From: JBGPIK01 sp041484845 | GTDB taxonomy: Bacteria; Desulfobacterota; Binatia; UBA9968 | Assembly: GCA_041484845.1 (NCBI GenBank) | Contig: JBGPIK010000205.1 | Location: forward strand, 1 to 11,501 | Length of the DNA: 11,501 nt | Direction: 5' to 3' | In this document: positions 1 to 6,674 of the stretch, one piece after another | How the letters are laid out: each line of letters opens with the position of its first letter | How positions within the stretch are numbered: the first letter of the stretch is position 1 | The notes under the pieces: generated by a model | The model's database searches: none | Told to the model about the DNA's origin: nothing | The model's input: only the letters and a program-made list of their open reading frames with translations | Program-made: the position numbers and the translations under genes

Positions 1-143
1 AGCTGCCCGCCCGAGCGCCCAAGCTGCCCCTGACTGCTTCATCCTAAAAACCTACGCCGCAACTCCTTCCGAAAATCCTGCCGCAGCCACTGGGTCCCTT
101 TTCGTTAGCGAGAACGGGTCAGTTTTCGTTAGCGGCGACACAC
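1..143. mobile_element. Probable terminus of an IS21-family insertion sequence (partial)
   Basis: The binding-protein reading frame that enters from the right loses all similarity to its intact paralogue at about position 141-144. The DNA leftwards reads, on the minus strand, TGTGTCGCCGCTAACGAAAA and then repeats a closely similar block. IS21-type elements characteristically end in TGT/ACA with several internal copies of a GCTAAC(C)GAAAA-type repeat, which matches what is seen here; this family assignment is from recalled family features, not a search. No transposase (istA/istB) is visible because the element would continue beyond position 1. A 14-codon open frame starting with ATG at 42-40 on the minus strand runs off the edge and is not recognisable. 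The exact boundary is uncertain by a few bases, and the other end and any target duplication lie outside. Confidence 0.5.
92..134. repeat. Two 19-bp direct repeats at 24-bp period inside the IS end
   Basis: The block at 92-110 (GGGTCCCTTTTCGTTAGCG) recurs at 116-134 (GGGTCAGTTTTCGTTAGCG) with two mismatches, five bases of spacer and a 24-bp period. The second copy is followed by GGCGACACA, where the adjoining gene is interrupted. Repeated subterminal blocks of this kind are the expected transposase-binding sites of an IS21-like end. The repeat itself is directly visible; the role is inferred. Confidence 0.75.
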
Positions 144-398
144 TGCGACATCGATGCTCTTTGCCTGCAGAGATTGGGCGGTGGATGAGCCTCCCCGCCC
201 ATAACTGATTTCCAAATCCAAACCGACTGACTTGAATATTTTTTTCTCCTCAGCGACCCACAACGGTAAAAAAGTCGCATCAAATGCCGAGTACGAAGCT
301 CTAAAACGTAACGTCTGAGCAAGAGAAACGCCGCGCCAGGCAAAGATGCAAAAGATGGAAACTGGAATGACTAAAAGTCGAAGTTTTTGAAATTTCAC
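129..398 (-). pseudogene. NMT1/SsuA-like ABC substrate-binding protein, truncated after the N-terminal lobe start
   Basis: This is the first quarter of a periplasmic binding-protein gene. The best start is GTG at 398-396, preceded by AGGAG seven bases upstream; the frame extends further upstream but without such a site. The product opens with a signal peptide (basic KFQKLR, hydrophobic run, likely cleavage after SLA). It continues with YSAF, LPLWVAEEK and the segment ISYGRGGSSTAQSL, almost the same as in the complete binding protein at 4043-5026 (LPLWVADEK, ISYGRGGSSTSQAL). After SIDVAV the protein ends in the foreign residues CRR and a stop at 129-131, where the paralogue continues with a glycine-rich strand. 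About 240 residues are missing, so no ligand site can form. The cause appears to be insertion of the IS-like DNA at 1-143. The gene lies downstream of the hydroxylase in the same direction and was probably a second ligand receptor of the module. Confidence 0.8.
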
Positions 399-692
399 TA
401 TACTACTCCTTTCCTGATTCGGTATAGATTCCGCGCAGACGCTCACCGGGATTACGTCCTCCAGCCAATCGATGAGAATTCAAACCGCAGTTTTCCTGTG
501 CATCGCCCTGTTTGTCGTGAGGGTGAAAACCCTACGCCCCGCAGGTCCCGAAAAATTCACCCGAATACGAAAAAACTCCATGAGCACATCGCGCAGCGCC
601 AGAATGGCCGAGACAATTTTAAGCCGGTGACCCAAGACACTATCAACGCTTGTCGGTAGATAGAACCCGAACAATCAATTGTTGCTAAATTT
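399..692. other. 294-bp gap between hydroxylase and broken binding-protein gene; no recognised gene
   Basis: No confident gene is seen. A minus-strand frame of 64 codons (674-480, TTG start, no convincing ribosome site) contains a hydrophobic stretch (KIVSAILALRDVLMEFFRI) and could be a decayed remnant, but it matches no family I recognise. A plus-strand frame at 387-659 covers the same DNA and looks like a shadow. A short AT-rich inverted repeat (AACAAT-CA-ATTGTT, 670-683) lies just after the hydroxylase stop, but it is too small and lacks the GC stem and T-run of an intrinsic terminator. The last bases (399-415) carry the ribosome site of the broken downstream gene. Confidence 0.5.
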
Positions 693-2975
693 TTATCTAA
701 GCTGAATTTTTTGATCCAGCGCTCGCCACACATTTTCTGGCGTCAGAGGAAGTGACTTGATTCTTATACCGTACTGGCGCGCTAAAGCATTACCGATTGC
801 CGGTGCAACCGATACGATACCCGATTCCCCCATTCCTTTAGCACCGTACGGCCCAGGTCCGTCACCATTTTCAATAAGTTCGGTTTCAAATGCCTGCGGC
901 ACATCAGAGAAGGTCGGCACACGGTAGTCAATCAGATTGGGATTTAACGGCTGACCATTAACGAATTGAAGTGACTCAAAAAGGGTATGACCGATCCCCA
1001 TCATTGAGGCTCCCTCGTCTTGCGCCTCACACTGTCGAGGATTGATCGCTTTACCTACATCTGCAATACTCACGTACCGTTTGAGCGATATCTGTCCGGT
1101 TTCAACGTCCACCTCCACCTCGGCAGCCCCCATTCCCGTCTCCCAAAAAATCGGCGTTATCGGATCAATGCCGCCGCCGGCGCGAACATACCCGCGGCCT
1201 ATAAGCTCGCCTCCCGCCATCCCGAAAAACCGGGCTACCGCTTTCCCATACTCAAGCTCCTGTCCATCACTGGTTATTTTACCACCTTTAAGAACGATGG
1301 AACTTGAATCCACCTTGAGCAATTCCGCTCCGATCTCGACTAGTTGGCGCCGAAGGTCAAGGGCTGCCGCCTTAACCGCCGTACCCATCACTGTTGTTGA
1401 GCGACTAGCACCCGTTGACCGATCAAACGGCGTGTACATGGTGTCGGTGGCCGGCATGTTTACTTTCGCGAGCGAAGTGTTGAGATCTTCTGCCACTATC
1501 TGACAGAGTACTGTTCTTACTCCCTGACCAACTTCTGTGCTTCCAGCCAACAGGATGATGCTTCCATCAGACAATAACCTCACGATTGAAGTTGAGACCG
1601 GGCTGGCTTCAGAGTCGGACACACCCACAGCAATCCCTACGTTCTTCTTCGATTTTTTTGAAGGCTCGTTCCATCCGATTAGCGAGGCGGCTTTGTTCAG
1701 TCCCATCACAAGGTCTGCATCCATCGGCTTAACCCCAGCTCTCAGTTGTTCGCCTCGTTTGACGAGGTTTTTGACGCGCAGCTCCACGGGATTAATTCCC
1801 AGACGCTCTGCTATAATGTCCATCTGCGATTCCAATGGCCAAATTGCCTGAGGGCCGCCGATGGAGCGCATAGAACCTGCGGGTACAGTATTCGTGTATA
1901 CGGCGAGAACATCAATCTTGTAATGCGGAATACGGTAGGGTCCATGAACACGAATCGCTGCGCGTTTTGCCACCCTTGGTCCGTTATCTGCATAGGCCCC
2001 GGTATCCAAGAGGATCTCTGCTTCCCGCGCGATAAGGGTCCCGTCGCGCTTTACCCCGGTTCTGATCCTACATCGGGCCGAGTGCCTGCGGATGGTCAGC
2101 ATGGATTCTGGAACCGTTTGTTCGATGCGTACAGGTCTGCCTGCCTTTCGAGCCAAAGCTACAACCAGGGGCTCTATTTTGAAATAAGATTTGCCACCAT
2201 AAGCACCACCAACATACGGCACCACGACGCTAACCTGGGATAAAGGATACCCAAACATCTGCGCGATCTCGGATCGAATCAGAAACGGATGAGCTGAAGA
2301 AGTCCATAGTGTTATAAAGTCACTATCGACCTGAGCGATACCTGTATGGGGCTCCATCGTGTAGTGATATATCATTGGAAACTCGAACACGTCGTCAAAC
2401 ACCTCATCTGATTCCGCAAAACCCCGCTCAACATCGCCGGCCTCTATACGCTCATGATGACAGATATTCGACTTTTCACAGCTCTCTACACTTTTGAGCT
2501 CATGAAACTCGCCGACACCCTGAACGTGCTCATGCAAAACGGGCGCTCCTGGAGCGAGGGCATCATCGACTGTCGCAAGGATCGGAAGAGGCGTGTATTT
2601 AACTTCAATGAGAGAAAGCGCTTCTTCGGCAATCATCTTCGTTTCAGCTGCCACAGCCGCGACCGGTTCTCCAACATAAAGCACTCGATCCAGCGCGATC
2701 AGGGGCCGATCTCTTAGACAGTGGCCGTAATAGGGATTGATGTCCTTTACGTCCTCCCGAGTGAGCACACCAATCACGCCAGGTAAACTAATTGCCTTGC
2801 TCACATCGATCGACTCTATCAATGCGTGAGGGTACGGACTCCGCAGCACCAGCCCTTCTAACATGCCAGGAATTTCCAAATCGCCTGTGAACTTGGCTCG
2901 ACCCGTTACCTTTTCGATTCCTTCAATCCTGCGAGGTGATTTTCCTACAACGAGCAATTCGCCAGTAACTGTCAT
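693..2975 (-). CDS. Xanthine-dehydrogenase-family molybdopterin-binding (large) subunit
   Basis: This 760-residue protein is the size of the molybdenum-cofactor subunit of three-part hydroxylases (CoxL/XdhA type), which insert water-derived oxygen into N-heterocycles, aldehydes or aromatic acyl-CoAs in the cytoplasm. The N-terminal hammerhead domain begins with the family segment RRIEGIEKVTGRAKFTGDL (residues 15-33). Cofactor motifs follow: VGGAYGGK (255-262), MRSIGGPQ (369-376), whose Arg370 aligns with the catalytic arginine of bovine AFRGFGGPQ, and GAKGMGESG (711-719), whose Glu717 fits the base-catalyst glutamate. The glutamine of the usual STQ motif, which contacts molybdenum in xanthine and CO dehydrogenases, is Ala228 here (TSSAHPF), and the residue after GGK is Ser263 instead of Glu. 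There is no CO-dehydrogenase AYxCSFR loop, so it is not a form I CoxL. ATG at 2975 has AAGGA ten bases upstream. No 2Fe-2S or FAD subunit gene is adjacent, so partners must be encoded elsewhere. Substrate unknown. Confidence 0.9.
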   Translation of the reverse strand: MTVTGELLVVGKSPRRIEGIEKVTGRAKFTGDLEIPGMLEGLVLRSPYPHALIESIDVSKAISLPGVIGVLTREDVKDINPYYGHCLRDRPLIALDRVLYVGEPVAAVAAETKMIAEEALSLIEVKYTPLPILATVDDALAPGAPVLHEHVQGVGEFHELKSVESCEKSNICHHERIEAGDVERGFAESDEVFDDVFEFPMIYHYTMEPHTGIAQVDSDFITLWTSSAHPFLIRSEIAQMFGYPLSQVSVVVPYVGGAYGGKSYFKIEPLVVALARKAGRPVRIEQTVPESMLTIRRHSARCRIRTGVKRDGTLIAREAEILLDTGAYADNGPRVAKRAAIRVHGPYRIPHYKIDVLAVYTNTVPAGSMRSIGGPQAIWPLESQMDIIAERLGINPVELRVKNLVKRGEQLRAGVKPMDADLVMGLNKAASLIGWNEPSKKSKKNVGIAVGVSDSEASPVSTSIVRLLSDGSIILLAGSTEVGQGVRTVLCQIVAEDLNTSLAKVNMPATDTMYTPFDRSTGASRSTTVMGTAVKAAALDLRRQLVEIGAELLKVDSSSIVLKGGKITSDGQELEYGKAVARFFGMAGGELIGRGYVRAGGGIDPITPIFWETGMGAAEVEVDVETGQISLKRYVSIADVGKAINPRQCEAQDEGASMMGIGHTLFESLQFVNGQPLNPNLIDYRVPTFSDVPQAFETELIENGDGPGPYGAKGMGESGIVSVAPAIGNALARQYGIRIKSLPLTPENVWRALDQKIQLR

Positions 2976-3020
2976 TGAAACACGTTCCTTTATTCGGCAC
3001 CGGATTAGACTGCGGATAGC

Positions 3021-4028
3021 CTAATATCGCTGGATCACTTTTTCACCGAACAAACGCATTGAGGTCAAAATCTCTTCCTGGGGAAGTCCCGGTGTCCAAT
3101 CAAATCTTACAAGCATGTAGTCTGTTCCTATCCGATTCTCATATTCCCGAACTTGGTCTATGCACTCTTCTGGAGATCCAAGAATAAAGCGATTTTTTGC
3201 GAGCCGGTCGAACTCCCACTTCAACTCATTCGGGTTGGACATCGCTTCGTTCTGCTTCCACTTGATATAAATGTTCCGATAAAGCTGCTCTAAACACGGC
3301 TTTGCTTTTGCTACGGCTTCTGTCTTTGTCGGCGCCACAAATGTCTCTCGAATTATCGGGATCTGCGGGATTCCGGGTTTCCCCGCCTCTTTCCAAGACT
3401 CGTGGAATATGGACACTTGTCCTTCTAATTCCTCGATCGCCGAATGTGGCCCGACAATCCAACCATCTCCCAGTTTTGCTGCTCGCCGAACAGCGTTATC
3501 CGAGTTTGCCGCGATCCAGATCGGTGGCCGAGGCTTTTGTAGCGGTTTCGGATCGACGGTTACGTCGGAAAGCTTGAACTCCTGCCCTTCAAAGGAAACG
3601 TGATCTTCCGTCAGCAAACGTTTAACAATCTCCACTCCTTCCACAAAGCGTCGTAGTCTTTGCTGTTTCGTAAGGTTAAAGGCTTTCAATTCTTCGTCTC
3701 GATAGCCTAAGCCGAACGCAAAAAAAGACCGGCCTTCGTTGATTACGTCGAGACTCGCCAATTCACTGGCAACTGTGACAGGATGACGAAGGCCTAAGAG
3801 GGTCACGGCCGTACCGGCAGCACATCTTTTGGATTCAGCACATAAGCGGCTCAACGCCGGTAATTGATGAAGTCTTTGGAGCCCCGGAATGTTGTAATGT
3901 TCGCCCATCGAAAAAGCATCGAATCCCGTCCTATCTGCGACTCTCACTTGCTCAGTGAGAGTTGGCATCAGCGATGGCGCCGGTTTTTGTATGGACACTT
4001 GAGGGTTGAGTTGAACACAAAATTTCAT
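3021..4028 (-). CDS. LLM-class flavin-dependent (luciferase-like) oxidoreductase
   Basis: This 335-residue protein has the bacterial luciferase/F420-reductase TIM-barrel signature. It opens with MKFCVQLNPQ and FDAFSMGEHY (36-45). The strand RHPVTVASELASLDVINEGR (81-100) is followed by FGLGYR (105-110) and the second half signature PPIWIAANS (168-176) with RRAAKLGDGW (181-190). Full length for the family. Members use reduced FMN with O2, or coenzyme F420, to oxidise small molecules in the cytoplasm; the sequence does not decide between them. The ATG at 4028 is 14 bases after the binding-protein stop, and the hydroxylase follows 45 bases downstream, so the three genes are very likely one transcript. 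The context suggests a monooxygenation step on the imported ligand, acting with the molybdenum hydroxylase; this is inference. Confidence 0.88.
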   Translation of the reverse strand: MKFCVQLNPQVSIQKPAPSLMPTLTEQVRVADRTGFDAFSMGEHYNIPGLQRLHQLPALSRLCAESKRCAAGTAVTLLGLRHPVTVASELASLDVINEGRSFFAFGLGYRDEELKAFNLTKQQRLRRFVEGVEIVKRLLTEDHVSFEGQEFKLSDVTVDPKPLQKPRPPIWIAANSDNAVRRAAKLGDGWIVGPHSAIEELEGQVSIFHESWKEAGKPGIPQIPIIRETFVAPTKTEAVAKAKPCLEQLYRNIYIKWKQNEAMSNPNELKWEFDRLAKNRFILGSPEECIDQVREYENRIGTDYMLVRFDWTPGLPQEEILTSMRLFGEKVIQRY

Positions 4029-4042
4029 TCCGCTCTCTCGCC

Positions 4043-5026
4043 TTATTTGAACAATCCTTCGTTCCTTAATTCCGCAAGGATGCTGTTGTCATAAAACCTC
4101 TCCGGTGTAGCAGTCTTTGCCTGAGGGAGTCGATCGGCGATTACGGAGAGCATGTTCTCGACTGCCACTTTTGACACCAGGGGTTCGGCTGCGAAATAAG
4201 GTGCCATTTCATTATATGCTGCCTCGACGACGTCACGTTCTTTTAACTTAAGATATTTCTCGAGCATCCTATTAGCCAAAGGTTTATCTGCCCGGGTTGT
4301 TAAAATCCCCGACACGAACCCTCTCAGGAACTTTTTCAAAACATCTCTATGATCCTTTATGAATTCCCGTCGAACGGCTACACCCTCATGAATGAACGGT
4401 ATGCGTAGAGCGGCAATATCGACCAGTTCCCTAAACCCTGCCTTTTTTGCCTGAATTAAGATGGGTCCTGAAAACACGCCCGCTTGGATTAATCCCTGTG
4501 AAAGAGAGGCAAATGTATTATCCATTCCTCCTGAATACACAAATTGCATGTCCCTTCGCGGGTCGAGACCGTATCGTTTTAGTGTCAAGATGGCCGCATA
4601 TTCACTTGCAGAAGCAGCCGCGGTGGTCCCAATCTTATGACCCTTAAGCTCGTCGACCCTGTTAATGTCCTTTGCCGAAAACATGCTAAACACTAATGTC
4701 GGTACGTGAGCCGCGATATAAACGAGGTCACCTCCGGATAAATTGGCTTCGATTGGGCCGCCTCCGATCAAAGCAACATCTATACTGCTAGCTAGCAGAG
4801 CCTGTGATGTCGAGGAACCTCCTCGACCATAACTGATATCAATGTTCAATCCTTCCGCTTTAAAGCTTCCCTTTTCGTCCGCTACCCACAGTGGCAAGTA
4901 GGTAGAAGTAAAGGCAGAATACGCAACCTTCAGTGGTGTTGCTTCGGCTGCAATAGCGCCGTCGCACAAAATCAAACCGAATATGAACAATGTGATTCCA
5001 GAAACAAGCATCCTTTTACAAATCAT
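4043..5026 (-). CDS. NMT1/SsuA-like ABC transporter substrate-binding protein
   Basis: A 327-residue periplasmic solute receptor. ATG at 5026 is set by an AGGAGG six bases upstream. The signal peptide has a basic start (MICKRM), a hydrophobic core and a likely cleavage after AIA (residue 26). Cys21 does not sit in a valid lipobox, because the residue before it is Leu. The mature part has the NMT1/SsuA/TauA pattern: YSAF..YLPLWVADEKGSFKAEGL, a GRGGSS loop, SIDVALIGGGP, and the second-lobe strand KGHKIGTTAAASASEYAAILTLKRYGLDPRRD (written in parts: KGHKIGTTAAAS then EYAAILTLKRYGLD). This family binds sulfonates, nitrates, pyrimidines and aromatic compounds, so the ligand cannot be predicted. No permease or ATPase gene is near. 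It is the intact paralogue of the truncated gene at 129-398, and it is the first gene after the GntR regulator. No GT-N-TA-N-AC operator occurs in the 130-bp gap in front of it, so it may be transcribed from the regulator's promoter. Confidence 0.9.
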   Translation of the reverse strand: MICKRMLVSGITLFIFGLILCDGAIAAEATPLKVAYSAFTSTYLPLWVADEKGSFKAEGLNIDISYGRGGSSTSQALLASSIDVALIGGGPIEANLSGGDLVYIAAHVPTLVFSMFSAKDINRVDELKGHKIGTTAAASASEYAAILTLKRYGLDPRRDMQFVYSGGMDNTFASLSQGLIQAGVFSGPILIQAKKAGFRELVDIAALRIPFIHEGVAVRREFIKDHRDVLKKFLRGFVSGILTTRADKPLANRMLEKYLKLKERDVVEAAYNEMAPYFAAEPLVSKVAVENMLSVIADRLPQAKTATPERFYDNSILAELRNEGLFK

Positions 5027-5156
5027 GATCTCCCTCCTTTTAGGCCCTCACGGATCTCACCCTAGGCGTCAGGATCTGCGGGACAACAGCTGTCGCAAAG
5101 ATTACTTTCAATTCTGATTTTGTCCAAACTGGAGCCCCAATTTTGCTCGCACTTGG

Positions 5157-5915
5157 TCATAGTCGAATTCGATAGTGATAGCGATCTGCTCTCCCTACAC
5201 TACGTCGCACCTCGATGGCTCGCTCGTTGAACGAAAACGCTTTTCTCTCGATCACAATGATTGGCGATTCTCTTTTCAAACCAAGGAGCCTTTGTGTTTC
5301 GTAGTCTGGCAAATCAGCCGTTAGATATTCCTCCACTTCAGTGATGTGAATGCCATACCGTTCGGTGATGAATGTGTAGAGCGATGGAGCGTTGCAATCG
5401 ATTTCTTGCAGCCCGGGAAACAGTTTCTCTGGGAAAACAGAGACCTGATAAATGAAAGGATTACCGTTGACCGTTCTTATCCTTTTGATTTTGAAAACGC
5501 GTTCCCTTAAAGAAAGTCCAAGGGCTTTGGAAATGGCCACGGGCGGATCTGCTTTTGTGATTTCTATTATCCTTGATTCGGGCACAATATCTTCCGATGA
5601 ATCCTTTTGGGTGAATCTAAAATATCCGAGAAGACTCTTTTCGAACCGCGGGCTCGCAATAAACGTCCCTTTCCCTTGCTCTCGGCGCAAAAGCCCCTCT
5701 TTAACTAGCTCACCTATAGCCATGCGCACTGTGCCGCGGCTGACTCCAAACTGGGAGCATAGGTATTGTTCTGCGGGAATGACATCCCCGGGCTTAAGTT
5801 GTCCCGAGCGAAGGAAGTTCTCCACGCCAGTTCTCACTTGGTGGTATAGCGGCACAGGAACTTTGCCGGCCTCCATTTTACTGAGCTTCAGGGTTGGGTT
5901 ATAAAGAACAGTCAT
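5157..5915 (-). CDS. GntR-family transcriptional regulator, HutC/UTRA subfamily
   Basis: A repressor-type regulator of 252 residues. Residues about 20-90 are the GntR winged helix-turn-helix (PLYHQVRTGVENFLRSGQL, PGDVIPAEQYLCSQFGVSRG, TVRMAIGELVKEGLLRREQG, KGTF). Residues about 95-245 form a UTRA effector-binding domain (KRIRTVNGNPFIYQVSVFP, LYTFITERYGI, LTADLPDYETQRLLGL), which defines the HutC subgroup. The start is ambiguous. ATG at 5915 directly abuts the palindromic operator and has no ribosome site; ATG at 5876 (Met14) begins closer to the usual family N-terminus but also lacks one. If transcription begins inside the palindrome, the first choice would be almost leaderless. The gene heads the binding-protein / monooxygenase / hydroxylase series, all on the same strand, with no terminator seen, so it probably senses the substrate or an intermediate of that pathway. 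The ligand is unknown. Confidence 0.93.
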   Translation of the reverse strand: MTVLYNPTLKLSKMEAGKVPVPLYHQVRTGVENFLRSGQLKPGDVIPAEQYLCSQFGVSRGTVRMAIGELVKEGLLRREQGKGTFIASPRFEKSLLGYFRFTQKDSSEDIVPESRIIEITKADPPVAISKALGLSLRERVFKIKRIRTVNGNPFIYQVSVFPEKLFPGLQEIDCNAPSLYTFITERYGIHITEVEEYLTADLPDYETQRLLGLKRESPIIVIERKAFSFNERAIEVRRSVGRADRYHYRIRL

Positions 5916-5935
5916 ATAGTTGTCTAGACAACTAT
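5916..5935. promoter_or_regulatory. Perfect 20-bp palindromic operator for the GntR/HutC regulator
   Basis: ATAGTTGTCTAGACAACTAT is its own reverse complement over all 20 bases. Its centre, GTCTAGAC, fits exactly the GT-N-TA-N-AC core known for HutC-subfamily GntR operators, and the adjacent gene encodes such a regulator. It touches the ATG at 5915 and overlaps the proposed -10 element, so a bound dimer would block initiation. No second copy was noticed in the gap before the binding-protein gene. Confidence 0.85.
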
Positions 5936-5958
5936 CGTATCGACCGGGTTTCTGTCAA
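5931..5958 (-). promoter_or_regulatory. Probable sigma-70 promoter of the GntR-led module
   Basis: On the minus strand a perfect -35 hexamer TTGACA (5958-5953) is followed after 16 bases by GATAGT (5936-5931), four of six matches to the -10 consensus. Transcription would start near 5924, at the centre of the palindrome. That leaves a leader of only about nine bases before ATG 5915, or about 48 bases before ATG 5876. Position and sequence are seen; activity is inferred. Confidence 0.55.
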
Positions 5959-6104
5959 CTCATGATGAGCTGCTGGAATCGTCTGATATCGAGATCATGT
6001 TTTTAAACGCGGGAGAGTATGACCGTTCGCGGTTTCCCTTTTACAACTACCGAGATAAATTCATTTAAGATTACAGGATTGTCTGAAATTACGACATCGG
6101 GGGA
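5936..6104. other. 169-bp junction between transfer operon and catabolic module
   Basis: This is the non-coding gap between the last transfer gene (stop at 6105-6107) and the GntR operator. Its left part holds the promoter described separately. I looked for a GC-rich hairpin with a T-run that would end the transfer transcript and found none, and I saw no insertion-sequence end, integrase site or long repeat. Two of the three major blocks of the window meet here, so it is the most likely position of a past joining event, although no scar is recognisable. Confidence 0.5.
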
Positions 6105-6674
6105 TTACGGCTTTCGCCTCTCGTGAAACTCCTGATCCAGCAGGACATTTTCCGTCCGCACCCAATACCCCGGTTTCACGATCACGAGTTCTCTGTGCGC
6201 TGGGATCATGATGCCGTTCACCACGCGTGCAGGCATATCGATTTCGCTTATCATCGGCGGCTGCCAGACATAAGGTTGGTTCAATTCCGATCTGGTTCGG
6301 AACTCGGCAGCAATCATTTCTTTACCGGCCCTAAATCCCTCATCGTAAGCTCTTTTCAGTACGTCGCAGGAAGCTTGCTGCGTTCTAAGATAAGGACAGC
6401 TCGCGGCGGCGATTTCCTGATTCTCCGTCGATGCAATTTCTCCGTCTGTCGCCACGACAGCGGCACAACCGCTCAACATGACGGCGACGCACCAAACGAA
6501 GATCATTTCTCCGAGAGGTTGCCGAAACGTCCTTTCTTGGAGCCTGGTCAAAAAGCGTCCAGATGCGAGGCGCGCGATGAATTCGCGAGCGCAGGCGTAC
6601 TCCGGCAGTACGTTGGAGTGAGTGATTCGAGCGCAACGAAACAGATGGGCCTTTTTCAGCAGGGTCCTGATCAT
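6105..6674 (-). CDS. TraV-like outer-membrane lipoprotein of the transfer apparatus (second copy)
   Basis: The ATG at 6674 overlaps the TGA of the TraC-like gene (ATGA) and has AAGGAGG eight bases upstream, so this start is well supported. Yet the lipoprotein signal (IFVWCVAVMLSGC, lipid-acceptor Cys70) begins only near residue 57, leaving an unusual basic N-terminal extension. Starts at TTG 6551 or ATG 6506 would give a normal-length signal but lack a ribosome site. After Cys70 come a cysteine pair (Cys93, Cys103), a helix AYDEGFRAGKEMIAAEF (109-125) and a C-terminal VNGIMIPAHRELVIVKPGYW (152-171). The cysteine pair and the final hydrophobic-x-x-P-x-x-W element recall F-plasmid TraV, the lipoprotein of the outer-membrane core complex. 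The PPMISE segment is somewhat like DotC of Dot/Icm systems, an alternative. It resembles the lipoprotein at 9979-10428 in architecture and motif spacing, so the two may be paralogues. Predicted location: outer membrane, with TraB. Confidence 0.7.
   Translation of the reverse strand: MIRTLLKKAHLFRCARITHSNVLPEYACAREFIARLASGRFLTRLQERTFRQPLGEMIFVWCVAVMLSGCAAVVATDGEIASTENQEIAAASCPYLRTQQASCDVLKRAYDEGFRAGKEMIAAEFRTRSELNQPYVWQPPMISEIDMPARVVNGIMIPAHRELVIVKPGYWVRTENVLLDQEFHERRKP

Noticed and set aside
670..683. Inverted repeat AACAAT-CA-ATTGTT after the hydroxylase stop, as a terminator
   Set aside because: The stem is six AT-rich pairs with a two-base loop and no following T-run, so it would not act as an intrinsic terminator.
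693..2975. Possibility that the hydroxylase is aerobic CO dehydrogenase (CoxL)
   Set aside because: The diagnostic AYxCSFR loop with its active-site cysteine is absent; the corresponding segment is SMRSIGGPQ.
5084..5095. Short palindrome around ACAGCTGT before the binding-protein gene, as a second GntR operator
   Set aside because: It lacks the GT-N-TA-N-AC core and only the central eight bases pair perfectly, so the match to the operator at 5916-5935 is not credible.
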